The notes beneath the pieces were generated by a model that worked only from the letters and a program-made list of their open reading frames with translations, was not told the origin of the DNA and did not search any database. Position numbers and translations under genes: made by a program. Shown piece after piece: positions 8,789 through 18,238 of a DNA stretch of 64,000 bases. The first letter of the stretch is position 1, and every line of letters starts with the position of its first letter. This stretch comes from Polaromonas sp. JS666 (GTDB lineage: Bacteria > Pseudomonadota > Gammaproteobacteria > Burkholderiales > Burkholderiaceae_C), in contig NC_007948.1 in assembly GCF_000013865.1 (NCBI RefSeq), forward strand, positions 4,030,001 to 4,094,000. Direction: 5' to 3'.

Positions 8789-8804
8789 GTGTATCAATAT
8801 ACAG
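8789..8804. promoter_or_regulatory. LexA/SOS-box-like site between the HNH gene and ribF
   Basis: GTGTATCAATATACAG fits CTGT-N8-ACAG, the LexA box known from gamma- and betaproteobacteria, with one mismatch in the first base, and has an AT-rich centre. It lies about 43 bases upstream of the HNH gene start (minus strand) and about 93 bases upstream of ribF (plus strand). Damage-inducible control of the HNH gene is an inference. Confidence 0.4.
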
Positions 8805-8896
8805 TGAAAACATGACAATGAGGTTTAAATCCCCCATTAACCACGTTCAAGCCACGTCCAACCGGGCTCCGGCGCTATGGAAACGATAATCACCCC

Positions 8897-9922
8897 ATGA
8901 AAGTCTTCCGTGGTTACCACCATCCCGAGCTGGCCCCCGGCTGCGCCCTGACCATCGGCAATTTCGATGGCGTGCACCGTGGCCACCAAGCCATGCTGGC
9001 ATTGCTTAAAAATGAGGCCCAGCACCGCGGCGTGCCCAGTTGCGTGATGAGTTTTGAGCCCCATCCCCGCGACTATTTCGCCGCGGTCGCCCGCAAACCC
9101 GAACTTGCGCCCGCGCGCATTGCCACGCTGCGCGACAAGCTCACCGAACTGGCGCGCTGCGGCATTGACCAGTGCGTGGTGCTGTCTTTCAATGCCCGGC
9201 TGTCCTCGCAGGCCCCCGAGGCCTTTATCCAGGACGTGCTGGTGCAGGGCCTGGGGACAAAATACGTGCTGGTGGGCGATGATTTCCGCTTCGGCGCCAA
9301 ACGCGCGGGCGACTACGCCATGCTGGATGCGGCGGGCGAGCGCCTGGGTTTTGACGTGGCCCGCATGAACAGCTATGAGGTGCATGGCACCCGGGTGTCC
9401 AGTTCTGCCGTGCGGGAAGCACTCGGAGAAGGCCGGATGGACCGGGTGGCCAGCCTGCTGGGCCGGCCTTACAGCATCTCGGGCCATGTGGTGCACGGCC
9501 GCAAACTGGGCCGCGACCTGGGTTTTCGCACGCTCAACCTGCGTTTTTCGCACTGGAAACCAGCCGCCAGCGGGATTTTTGCGGTCCATGTGCATGGCCT
9601 GGCCGACCAACCCCTGCCCGGTGTCGCCAACCTGGGCATCCGGCCTTCGATCGACCCCAACGACGCCAACGGCGGACGCGTCCTGCTCGAAACCTATTGC
9701 CTCGAATGGCCGGCCGGCCTGGGCGCGGAGGGGGCATACGGTAAAATCATCCGCGTGGAACTGCTACACAAACTGCACGATGAACTGAAATACGACAGTC
9801 TGGACAGCCTGCAAGCGGGCATTGCCAAAGACTGCGACGACGCGCGGGCATTTTTTGCCCAGGCTTTTTCGGCATCCATGCACACGGAAACCAGCCGCCA
9901 GACCACGCGAGACCGAATTTAG
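8897..9922 (+). CDS. ribF: Bifunctional riboflavin kinase / FAD synthetase
   Basis: RibF phosphorylates riboflavin to FMN and adenylylates FMN to FAD in the cytosol. The N-terminal FMN adenylyltransferase domain shows LTIGNFDGVHRGHQAML (about residues 17-33). The C-terminal flavokinase domain shows GRKLGRDLGFRTLNL, where most family members read PTAN; the Thr and Asn are kept. The 341 residues are somewhat longer than usual (about 310), with a tail ending HTETSRQTTRDRI. The gene precedes ileS and lspA, a very common order in proteobacteria. Confidence 0.93.
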   Translation: MKVFRGYHHPELAPGCALTIGNFDGVHRGHQAMLALLKNEAQHRGVPSCVMSFEPHPRDYFAAVARKPELAPARIATLRDKLTELARCGIDQCVVLSFNARLSSQAPEAFIQDVLVQGLGTKYVLVGDDFRFGAKRAGDYAMLDAAGERLGFDVARMNSYEVHGTRVSSSAVREALGEGRMDRVASLLGRPYSISGHVVHGRKLGRDLGFRTLNLRFSHWKPAASGIFAVHVHGLADQPLPGVANLGIRPSIDPNDANGGRVLLETYCLEWPAGLGAEGAYGKIIRVELLHKLHDELKYDSLDSLQAGIAKDCDDARAFFAQAFSASMHTETSRQTTRDRI

Positions 9923-9946
9923 ACGATCTCGTCGCCCCGGTCGCAG

Positions 9947-10027
9947 CCCTTCGACAGGCTCAGGGCGAGCGGCCCAGTATTCCTCCCTTTCCCCCCAACA
10001 CAGCCGTTCGGGCTGAGCCTGTCGAAG
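9947..10027. repeat. REP-like inverted repeat between ribF and ileS
   Basis: The arm at 9949-9963 (CTTCGACAGGCTCAG) is the exact reverse complement of 10013-10027 (CTGAGCCTGTCGAAG). Flanking CCGTTCGGG/GGGCGAGCGG extends the match imperfectly. The same arm occurs again at 23187-23236, so it is a dispersed palindrome. It may form a large hairpin in the ribF-ileS transcript. Confidence 0.85.
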
Positions 10028-10045
10028 CCTTTTCGAGCGACACCC

Positions 10046-12877
10046 ATGCCTGACAACAAAACCGATTACCGCAGCACCCTGAACCTGCCCGACACCCCCT
10101 TTCCGATGCGCGGCGACCTGCCCAAGCGCGAGGCCGGCTGGGTGAAGGAATGGGACGACAAAGGCATTTACAAGAAACTGCGCGATGCACGCTGCGGTGC
10201 GCCGAAGTTCGTGCTGCATGACGGCCCGCCGTACGCCAACGGCAAGATCCACATCGGCCACGCCGTCAACAAGGTCCTGAAAGACATGATCGTCAAGGCG
10301 CGCCAGCTCAAGGGACTGGACGCCATCTATGTGCCGGGCTGGGACTGCCACGGCCTGCCGATCGAAAACGCGATTGAAAAACTGCACGGCCGCAACCTGC
10401 CGCGTGACGAGGTGCAAGCCAAATCGCGCGCCTTTGCCACCGAGCAGATCGCCGGCCAGATGGCCGACTTCAAGCGCCTGGGCGTGCTGGGTGAATGGGA
10501 CAACCCCTACCGCACGATGGACCATGCCAACGAGGCCAACGAAATCCGTGCGCTCAAGCGCATCATGGAGCGTGGCTTTGTCTACCGCGGCCTCAAGCCC
10601 GTGTACTGGTGTTTCGACTGCGGCTCCTCGCTGGCTGAATTTGAAATCGAATATGCCGACAAGAAGTCGCAGACGCTGGACGTGGGCTTCAAAAGCGCCG
10701 AGCCCGACAAACTCGCCGCCGCCTTCGGCCTGAAAAGCCTGGCCAAGGACGCTTTTGCGGTGATCTGGACCACCACCGCCTGGACCATCCCCGCCAACCA
10801 GGCGCTCAACCTCAACCCCGAGCTGGAATACGCGCTGGTCGACACCGAGCGCGGCATCCTGCTGCTGGCCGCGTCGCTGGTCGACAAATGCCTGGAGCGC
10901 TACCAGCTCACCGGCACCGTGCTGGCCACCACACAGGGCAAAAACCTGGCGATGCTGAAGTTCATGCATCCCTTTTACGATGTGGATACGGGCTACCAGC
11001 GCTTCAGCCCGGTGTTTCTGGCCGACTACGCGACGGCCGACGACGGCACGGGTATCGTGCACTCATCGCCTGCCTACGGCGTGGAAGACTTTAACTCCTG
11101 CGTGGCCAACGGCATTGCTTACGACGACATCCTCAACCCGGTGCAGGGCAACGGCCGCTATGTCGATGAACTGGCGCTGTTTGGCGGCCTCAACATCTGG
11201 AAGGCCGCGCCGCTGATCATCGACAAGCTGCGCGAGCACGGGCGCCTGTTTGACACGCACGACATCGTTCACAGCTACCCGCACTGCTGGCGCCACAAGA
11301 CGCCGGTGATCTACCGCGCAGCGGCCCAGTGGTTTGTGCGCATGGACGAGGGCGTGGGCGTCTTCACCAAAGACAAGGCCGGCAAAACCCTGCGCCAGCT
11401 GGCCCTGGCCGCCATCGAAGAAACCAGCTTCTACCCGGAAAACGGCAAGACCCGCCTGCGCGACATGATTGCCGGCCGGCCCGACTGGTGCATCAGCCGC
11501 CAGCGCAACTGGGGCGTGCCGCTGCCCTTCTTCATTCACACCGCCACCGGCGAGTTGCACCCGCGCACCATGGAGATCATGGACCAGGCCGCCCGCATGG
11601 TCGAGGCCGGCGGCATCGAGGCCTGGAGCAAGGCGAGCGCTGAAACCATCATCGGCGCCGATGCGCCGGACTACATCAAGAGCACCGACATCCTCGACGT
11701 CTGGTTTGACTCCGGCACCACGCATGACCACGTGCTCAGGCACAGCCATGCGGCGCAGTCCACATGGCCGGCCGACTTGTACCTGGAAGGCCATGACCAG
11801 CACCGCGGCTGGTTCCACAGCTCGCTGCTGACCGCCTGCGCGATGTACGACCACGCGCCCTACAAAGGCCTGCTGACCCACGGCTTCACCGTGGACGGCA
11901 AGGGCCGCAAGATGAGCAAGAGCGAAGGCAATGTGGTGGTGCCGCAGGAAGTCAGCGACAAGCTGGGCGCCGAGATCATCCGCCTGTGGTGCGCCTCCAC
12001 CGATTACTCGGGTGACCTGGGCATCGACGACAAGATTCTCGCCCGCGTGGTCGACGCCTACCGCCGCATCCGCAACACGCTGCGCTTTTTGATGGCCAAC
12101 GTCAGCGACTTCGACCCGGCCAAAGACGCCGTGCCGTTTGACCAGATGCTGGAAATCGACCGTTACGCGCTGAGCCGCGCGGCGCAGTTGCAGGCCGACA
12201 TCCTGGCGCACTACGAGGTGTATGAATTCCACCCGGTGGTGTCCAAGCTGCAGATCTACTGCAGCGAAGACCTGGGCTCCTTCTACCTCGACATCCTGAA
12301 AGACCGGCTGTACACGACAGGTCCCAAATCGCTGGCGCGCCGCAGCGCGCAAACGGCACTGCACCAGATCACCCATGCCATGCTGCGCTGGATGGCGCCC
12401 TTCCTGAGCTTCACCGCCGAAGAGGCGTGGAAGACCTTTGGCAGCTCGGAATCCATCTTCATGGAAACCTATGCCGAGCTGACAGCCCCCGATGAAGCGC
12501 TGCTGGCCAAATGGTCGCGCATTCGCGAGATCCGAGACGAAGCCAACAAGTTTATTGAAGAACTTCGCTCGGAAGGAAAGGTCGGCTCGTCACTCCAAGC
12601 AAACGTCACGCTACGCGTCAACCAGGAAGATCTTTCCCTGCTTTCATCCCTAGATGAAGACCTGAAGTTTGTCTTCATCACTTCGGCAGCATTTCTCGAC
12701 TCTGTTCCTACGCCTAATGATGTACGGTCTATTGGGGTTGAAGCCTCTACGGCCAAAAAATGCGAGCGCTGCTGGCACTACCGCGAAGACGTGGGCCATG
12801 ACCCGGCGCACCCGACCATTTGCGGCCGCTGCACCAGCAACCTGTATGGCGCCGGCGAAGACAGGAAGTACGCCTGA
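10046..12877 (+). CDS. ileS: Isoleucyl-tRNA synthetase
   Basis: IleS charges tRNA-Ile and edits mischarged valine. The 943-residue length is typical. The HIGH motif is at residues 69-72 ([10 protein letters not shown]) and KMSKS at 622-626, followed by EGN. A C-terminal zinc finger has two CxxC pairs (KCERC from residue 906 and ICGRC about 20 residues later). The stretch encoding about residues 829-904 uses many more A/T-ending codons (TTT, TCT, CTA, ATT) than the rest of the gene, reported separately. The stop TGA overlaps the lspA ATG by one base. Confidence 0.97.
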
Positions 12878-13371
12878 TGGCCAAGGCTTTCGGAAAAACC
12901 TCGGGTTCCATGCTGCCCTGGCTGGGGCTGGCACTGATTCTGCTAATTGCCGACCAGTTCACCAAGGTGCTGATCCTGGGCTATTACCGCCTGGGCGATG
13001 CCACCTATGTGACCAGTTTCTTCAATGTGGTGCGGGTTCACAACACCGGCGCCGCGTTTTCCTTTCTGGCCTCAGCGTCGGGCTGGCAGCGCTGGTTTTT
13101 TACCGGTCTTGGTATTGCCGCAGCGGTCTTCATTGTGTGGCTGCTCAGGTCTCATGCCGGGCAAAAGCTGTTTTCGTTCGCGCTGGCCTGCATCCTGGGC
13201 GGTGCAGTCGGCAACGTGATCGACCGCACCCTGCACGGCTACGTGGTGGACTTTCTGGACTTCCACTACGGCAACTGGCATTTTCCGGCCTTCAACATCG
13301 CCGACAGCGCCATCACCATTGGCGCGATTTTTCTGGTGCTGGACGAGTTGCGGCGCGTGCGCAGAAGTTGA
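12877..13371 (+). CDS. lspA: Lipoprotein signal peptidase (signal peptidase II)
   Basis: LspA is an inner-membrane aspartic protease that cleaves the signal peptide of prolipoproteins. The 164-residue product has four hydrophobic segments and the conserved blocks [24 protein letters not shown] and [14 protein letters not shown], which carry the two catalytic aspartates. The ATG shares one base with the ileS stop (TGATG), so the two are translationally coupled. The open frame extends upstream into ileS but that is a shadow. Confidence 0.96.
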
Positions 13372-13492
13372 CCCGGCCCCGCGCTCGCGCCCCTTGCCCG
13401 GCGTGTGGCTTCAGAGTGTGGCTTTAACTTCACAGTGCCGGGGTCAGGCCGCTTGTGCCGCAACCCACTGGCGTATAGTGGCTTCTGACCTT

Positions 13493-15154
13493 ATGAAGCA
13501 TCTGTTGAATTTATTGGCAGCCATTGCGCTGCTTGTCTGGGGCACCCAACTAGTACGAACCGGCATTCTGCGGGTGTTTGGTGCCAATCTGCGCCAGGTG
13601 TTGGCGCGCAGCATCAGCAACCGTTTCACCGCCGCCTTGTCGGGCATCGGTGTGACCGCCCTGGTACAGTCCGGCACCGCCACCGCGCTGATTGTCTCTT
13701 CTTTCGTCGGCCAGGGGCTGATCGCGCTTCCGCTGGCGCTGGCCGTGATGCTGGGCGCCGACATCGGCACCAGCCTGATGGCGGTGGTGTTTTCCTTTGA
13801 TTTATCCTGGCTGTCGCCCCTCTTCATTTTTCTGGGCGTGGTGCTGTTCATCTCGCGCCAGGACAGCAATGCAGGCCGCCTGGGCCGCGTCCTGATTGGC
13901 CTGGGCCTGATGCTGCTGGCCCTGCGGCTGGTCACGGACTCCACCGAGGTGCTTACCCGGGCACCGGCCGTCAAGGCGCTGCTGGCATCGCTCAGCAGTG
14001 ACTTGCTGCTGGAAATCACCACCGGTGCGGTGTTGTCCGTGGTGTCTTATTCCAGCCTGGCGATCGTGCTGCTCACCGCCACGCTGGCCGGCACCAGCGT
14101 CATTCCGCTGGACGTCGCCCTGGGCCTGGTGCTGGGCGCCAACCTGGGCAGCGGCCTGCTGGCCGTACTGACCACGACAAGGTCCTCCATCGAAACGCGG
14201 CAGGTACCGATGGGCAACCTGGTGTTCAAGGCGCTGGGCATTGTCATGGCCGCGCCGCTGATCGGCCTGTGGCTGCGGCATGTGCGCCCGCTGCTGGGTG
14301 AGCCGGCCACAGCGGTGGTGCTGTTCCACTTCGGCTTCAATGTCATCATCGGTGCGGTCTTCATTGGCCTGACCCATACGGTAGCGCGCTGGATCGGAGT
14401 CTGGCTGCCCAAGGTCGGAAAAAAGACCGACGCCAGCACGCGCCACCACCATCTGGACCCTTCCGCACTGGCCACGCCCTCGCTGGCGATTTCGTGTGCA
14501 GCGCGTGAGGCCATGTACCAGGCCGATGTGGTGGAAACCATGCTGCGCGGCGTGCTTGAAGTCATCAAAAAAGATGACATCAAGCTGGCTGAAGACCTGC
14601 GCAAACTCGACGATACGGTGGATGAGCTGTACTCGGCCATCAAGTACTACCTGACCAAAATCTCCCGCGAAGCCCTGAGTGATGAAGAAAGCCGCCGCTG
14701 GACCGACATCATCAGCTTCACCATCAACATGGAGCAGATCGGCGACATCATCGAACGGGTGCTGATTGATATTGAAGACAAAAAAATCAAGCCGGGCCGT
14801 AATTTTTCGGAAGCTGGCATGGCCGAGATCGCCGAGCTGCATGAACGGCTGATCGACAACCTGCGCCTGGGCATGAGCGTATTTTTGAACGGCACCGTGC
14901 GCGATGCCCAGAAGCTGCTGGAAGAAAAAGCGCGCTTTCGCGATCTGGAGCGTACCTATGCCACCACCCACCTGGGCCGCCTGTCGGCCAATACGGTGCA
15001 GAGTTTTGAGACCAGCTCCCTGCACATCGACCTGATCAGCGAGTTGAAGCGCATCAACTCGCATATCTGCTCCATCGCCTACCCGATTCTTGACTCCGCC
15101 GGCGCCTTGGCACCCAACCGCCTGCGGCCCATGGTGCTGACCGACCAGCCCTGA
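13493..15154 (+). CDS. Na/Pi cotransporter family protein with PhoU-like C-terminal domain
   Basis: The 553-residue protein starts MKHLLNLLAAIALLVWGTQLVRTG. The first about 320 residues are a membrane domain with two related repeats: LVQSGTATALIVSSF near residue 57, and SYSSLAIVLLTAT followed by GANLGSG near residues 185-225. These are typical of NptA / SLC34-like phosphate carriers. The soluble C-terminal about 170 residues form helical PhoU-like repeats (MEQIGDIIERVLIDIEDKKI). It probably moves phosphate with sodium across the inner membrane, or regulates efflux. An open frame upstream of this ATG has no matching features. Confidence 0.88.
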   Translation: MKHLLNLLAAIALLVWGTQLVRTGILRVFGANLRQVLARSISNRFTAALSGIGVTALVQSGTATALIVSSFVGQGLIALPLALAVMLGADIGTSLMAVVFSFDLSWLSPLFIFLGVVLFISRQDSNAGRLGRVLIGLGLMLLALRLVTDSTEVLTRAPAVKALLASLSSDLLLEITTGAVLSVVSYSSLAIVLLTATLAGTSVIPLDVALGLVLGANLGSGLLAVLTTTRSSIETRQVPMGNLVFKALGIVMAAPLIGLWLRHVRPLLGEPATAVVLFHFGFNVIIGAVFIGLTHTVARWIGVWLPKVGKKTDASTRHHHLDPSALATPSLAISCAAREAMYQADVVETMLRGVLEVIKKDDIKLAEDLRKLDDTVDELYSAIKYYLTKISREALSDEESRRWTDIISFTINMEQIGDIIERVLIDIEDKKIKPGRNFSEAGMAEIAELHERLIDNLRLGMSVFLNGTVRDAQKLLEEKARFRDLERTYATTHLGRLSANTVQSFETSSLHIDLISELKRINSHICSIAYPILDSAGALAPNRLRPMVLTDQP

Positions 15155-15194
15155 AGCCCGGACCTGCCCTCCCGACAGGCCTGCGGACTGGAAA

Positions 15195-16013
15195 TCAGGG
15201 CAGTTTCAGCACATCGCAGAGAATCAGCGCGGCTTCGGTGGTGAACTCACCCCGCTGCAGGACGTCCAGCAATTGCCCCGCGTCCATCAGGCAAAACTGC
15301 TCGACCTCGCCGTCCTGGTTGTTCGGCACCAGCCGCTCGGGCACGGTGCAGCAGTACCAGTCGATGTTTTCGCTGACATAACCCGCCCCCATGCCGTCGC
15401 TGCAGGGGCGGCAGGTGCTCAGGCGCCCGCCGTAGCGCATGTCCTGCAGGTCGGCCGTATGCAGCCCGGCCTCTTCCCAGGTTTCACGCACCAGCGCCGT
15501 CTCTACCGTATCCGCCGCCGACACCATGCCACCCATCAGCGTGTCCCACTGGCCCGGGTCGTTGGCCTTGTCAAAAGCGCGCTGCTGCACCCAGAAGCGG
15601 CCGTCCGGCGTCTGCCCCACCAGATGCACGGCCAGCGTGGTGATGCCCAGCGGCCGGACAGCGGCGCGTTCCACCGTCCCCTTGCGATGGCCCAGCTGGT
15701 CAGGCACCGCCAGCTGTTCATTGCGCCAGGCGCCCGCCAGGCCGGCTTCAAGCAGGGCAAGGGCCACCCGGTTCAGGCTGGTCGTCACGTCGCCCATCAG
15801 GCGCCAGCCGAGCCGTTCCGGATGCTCCTCCTTTAACAGCGGATGATGTCCATCCGTCAGGGGTTGAAGCGTGATTTGATGCAGGAATTCAGGCTCCACC
15901 GAGCCGATCACCGACTCGCCCGCCCACAGCGGCACGCGCGGCCGCAGGGGTGGCTGAACGGCTTTGGCGCGCAGCTCGCGCAGCCAGCCCGCATCGACCC
16001 GCAGGCCGCTCAC
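15195..16013 (-). CDS. Nudix hydrolase with DUF4743-type N-terminal domain
   Basis: The 272-residue protein has a Nudix box near residues 160-185: GMVSAADTVETALVRE with TWEEAGL. The catalytic REtwEEaGL core is intact, and Asp stands where the first Glu of the box usually is. The N-terminal part (LRPRVPLWAGESVIGSVEP) looks like the DUF4743 domain found in Nudix proteins related to the C-terminal domain of thiamin pyrophosphokinase. It likely hydrolyses a nucleoside-diphosphate-linked substrate in the cytosol. Its start ATG overlaps the stop of the upstream quinone reductase gene by four bases (ATGA). Confidence 0.88.
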   Translation of the reverse strand: MSGLRVDAGWLRELRAKAVQPPLRPRVPLWAGESVIGSVEPEFLHQITLQPLTDGHHPLLKEEHPERLGWRLMGDVTTSLNRVALALLEAGLAGAWRNEQLAVPDQLGHRKGTVERAAVRPLGITTLAVHLVGQTPDGRFWVQQRAFDKANDPGQWDTLMGGMVSAADTVETALVRETWEEAGLHTADLQDMRYGGRLSTCRPCSDGMGAGYVSENIDWYCCTVPERLVPNNQDGEVEQFCLMDAGQLLDVLQRGEFTTEAALILCDVLKLP

Positions 16014-16993
16014 AGGGTAAGAATCGTGCAGCCCGTGGTCTTGCGGGCTTCGAGCGACCGGTGCGCCTCGGCCACATCGGCCAGCGGAAACCGCTGGTCA
16101 ATGGCGATCCTGATCTTGCCGCCGGTGACCATGGCAAACAGGTCATCGGCCATTTCCTGCGTGGTCTCGCGGGTGGCGATGTGGGTGAACAGGGTGGGGC
16201 GTGACACATACAGCGAGCCCTTGGCGGCCAGCACACCAATATCCAGCGGCTCGACCTTGCCCGATGCATTGCCGAAGTTGGCCAGCAGGCCGAAGGGGCG
16301 CAGACAGTCCAGCGATTTGAGAAAGGTGTCCTTGCCGACCGAGTCGTAGACCGCCTTCACGCCCTTGCCGCCGGTGATTTCCTTCACGCGGGCGACGAAG
16401 TCCTCCTTCGCGTAATTGATGACGAAGGCCGCGCCGTTCGCCTTGGCCAGCGCACATTTTTCATCCGAGCCCGCCGTACCGATCAGCTGCAGCCCCATGG
16501 CCTTGGCCCACTGGCAGGCAATCAGGCCCACGCCGCCGGCCGCCGCATGAAACAGCACAAAATCACCTGCGTTGAGCCCGCCCTGCGGCTGTGTGCGGCG
16601 CAGCAAATACTGCACGGTCAGGCCCTTGAGCATCATCGCCGCGCCGGTCTCGAACGAAATCGCATCCGGCAGCCTGCACACGCATTTGGCGGGCATCACC
16701 CGCAGCTCGCAGTAGCTGCCCGGTGGCTGGCTGGCGTAGGCGGCGCGGTCGCCGGCCTTGAGGTGCGTCACACCCTCGCCCACCGCCTCCACCACGCCCG
16801 ATGCCTCCATGCCCAGTTGCAGCGGCATGGGCAGCTTGTACAGGCCGGTGCGCTGGTACACATCAATGAAGTTCAGGCCCACGGCCTTGTGACGGATGCG
16901 GATTTCGCCGGGGCCGGGCTCGCCCACGGTCACATCGACGAGCTTGAGCTGTTCGGGACCGCCATTCTGGTCAATCTGTACGGCGAGGGTCAT
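16010..16993 (-). CDS. qor: NADPH:quinone oxidoreductase (zinc-free MDR family)
   Basis: The 327-residue protein begins MTLAVQIDQNGGPEQLKLVDV, with AAAGGA 8 bases before the ATG. It has VGLNFIDVYQRTGLY, the Rossmann motif AAAGGVGLIACQWAKAMG and the GTAGSDEKCALAKANGA turn typical of zeta-crystallin-like quinone oxidoreductases, and no zinc ligands. It reduces quinones with NADPH in the cytosol. It is the first gene of a two-gene operon with the Nudix hydrolase. About 260 bases separate it from the divergent Bug-protein cassette. Confidence 0.92.
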   Translation of the reverse strand: MTLAVQIDQNGGPEQLKLVDVTVGEPGPGEIRIRHKAVGLNFIDVYQRTGLYKLPMPLQLGMEASGVVEAVGEGVTHLKAGDRAAYASQPPGSYCELRVMPAKCVCRLPDAISFETGAAMMLKGLTVQYLLRRTQPQGGLNAGDFVLFHAAAGGVGLIACQWAKAMGLQLIGTAGSDEKCALAKANGAAFVINYAKEDFVARVKEITGGKGVKAVYDSVGKDTFLKSLDCLRPFGLLANFGNASGKVEPLDIGVLAAKGSLYVSRPTLFTHIATRETTQEMADDLFAMVTGGKIRIAIDQRFPLADVAEAHRSLEARKTTGCTILTL

Positions 16994-17165
16994 GGTGGGT
17001 TTCCTTTGGATGGTTATCAAAAAATCAGCACCACATCCTGCCATACATCTCGTGGCCCCGCCCCCTATGGAGACAGGTCGGGGCGAACCGGCACCCATGT
17101 CAGACGGCTGTAAAGAAGTGAAGTGACCACCGCGCCGAACCAGGGAAAACCCTTATCTACAAATC

Positions 17166-17202
17166 GTTCCTTTGAGTGGTACAGTATTCCTTTGAGAGGA
17201 AC
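17166..17202. promoter_or_regulatory. Two tandem operator-like repeats before the Bug/aldolase cassette
   Basis: GTTCCTTTGAGTGGTAC (17166-17182) and ATTCCTTTGAGAGGAAC (17186-17202) are copies of one 17-base motif, starting 20 bases apart and so on the same face of the helix. The second is an inverted repeat (TTCCT-TTGAG-AGGAA); the first is a weaker version. They lie 50-86 bases upstream of the first gene. The IclR-type regulator at the end of the cassette is the obvious candidate to bind them; that is inference. Confidence 0.6.
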
Positions 17203-17251
17203 AATATTGATTTCCGTATTTGCATTTCATTCAATTCCATGGAGACTTTTC

Positions 17252-18238
17252 ATGATCAACCAACTTGTTAAAAAATACCTTTTGGGCGCATGCGTCCTTA
17301 CGCTGGCGGGTGCGACGTCGCTAGCCAGCGCCCAGCCCTTCCCAAGCAAGCCGGTCAAACTCATCGTGCCCTATCCGGCAGGAGCGCCGGTGGACAACTT
17401 TGCACGGGGTTTGGGCGAGGCGCTCACCGGCTTATGGGGGCAACCGGTTATCGTTGACAACCGGCCCGGCGCCAATGAAATCATCGCCGCCTCCTTCGTG
17501 GCGAAAGCCCCGGCCGATGGCTATACGCTCTTGCTGGGTTCAGACGCGGCCTTTACGCATAACGCGTTTCTCTATTCCAAGATGCCCTACGACGCAGACA
17601 AGGATCTGACCCCGATCACACGGGCCGTTCACTTCAACATGGTGCTGATCACCAAGGGTGATCTGAAGACGCCAACACTCAAAGACTTTGTGGCCCTGAT
17701 GAAAAAAGAGGGCCCCAAACACAGCTACGCCTCGGCCGGCAGCGGTGGAACCACGCACCAGGCATTGGAGAGCCTCAAACAGGAAGCCGCGTTTGACATG
17801 ATCCACGTGCCCTACAAGGGCATTGCTCCGGCCATACAGGACATGCTGGGCGGCAACATCGACGCCATGGTGGCCGGAGCCTCTGCGGCCATCCCTCACC
17901 TGCAAAGTGGCAAGGTCAAGATACTGGCAATTGCCGGGTCCAAGCGTGCCAAGGCGCTGCCGGATGTCCCCACCTTTGCCGAATCCGGCTACCCCAACGT
18001 GATGGCCAACCTCTACCTGGCGCTGGCCGGCCCTGCCGGAACACCGCCCGCCATCGCGAACAAAATCACGGCTGACGTACAGAAGGTGCTGAAAAGCAAG
18101 GAGTTCCTCGACCGGTTCGTCGATCCCTACGGCTATGAGCCCATCGGGGACACGCCGCAACAGTTTGAAGCCTTCCTGAAAAAGGACAAAGACGTTTCCG
18201 GCAAGCGCATCAAGGCACTGGGGATCAAACTTGACTGA
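17252..18238 (+). CDS. Bug/TctC-type tripartite tricarboxylate transporter binding protein
   Basis: The 328-residue secreted protein has a signal peptide (MINQLVKKYLLGACVLTLAG to ASAQ) and the Bug signature FPSKPVKLIVPYPAGAPVDNFARG, then VDNRPGANEIIAASFVAKAPADGYTLL. GGAGA lies 7 bases before the ATG. It should bind a carboxylate-bearing ligand in the periplasm. No TctAB membrane genes are adjacent, so it is an orphan binding protein, common in Comamonadaceae and relatives. It leads a cassette with an aldolase, a cupin, a metallohydrolase and an IclR regulator, so the ligand is probably the substrate of those enzymes. Confidence 0.9.
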   Translation: MINQLVKKYLLGACVLTLAGATSLASAQPFPSKPVKLIVPYPAGAPVDNFARGLGEALTGLWGQPVIVDNRPGANEIIAASFVAKAPADGYTLLLGSDAAFTHNAFLYSKMPYDADKDLTPITRAVHFNMVLITKGDLKTPTLKDFVALMKKEGPKHSYASAGSGGTTHQALESLKQEAAFDMIHVPYKGIAPAIQDMLGGNIDAMVAGASAAIPHLQSGKVKILAIAGSKRAKALPDVPTFAESGYPNVMANLYLALAGPAGTPPAIANKITADVQKVLKSKEFLDRFVDPYGYEPIGDTPQQFEAFLKKDKDVSGKRIKALGIKLD

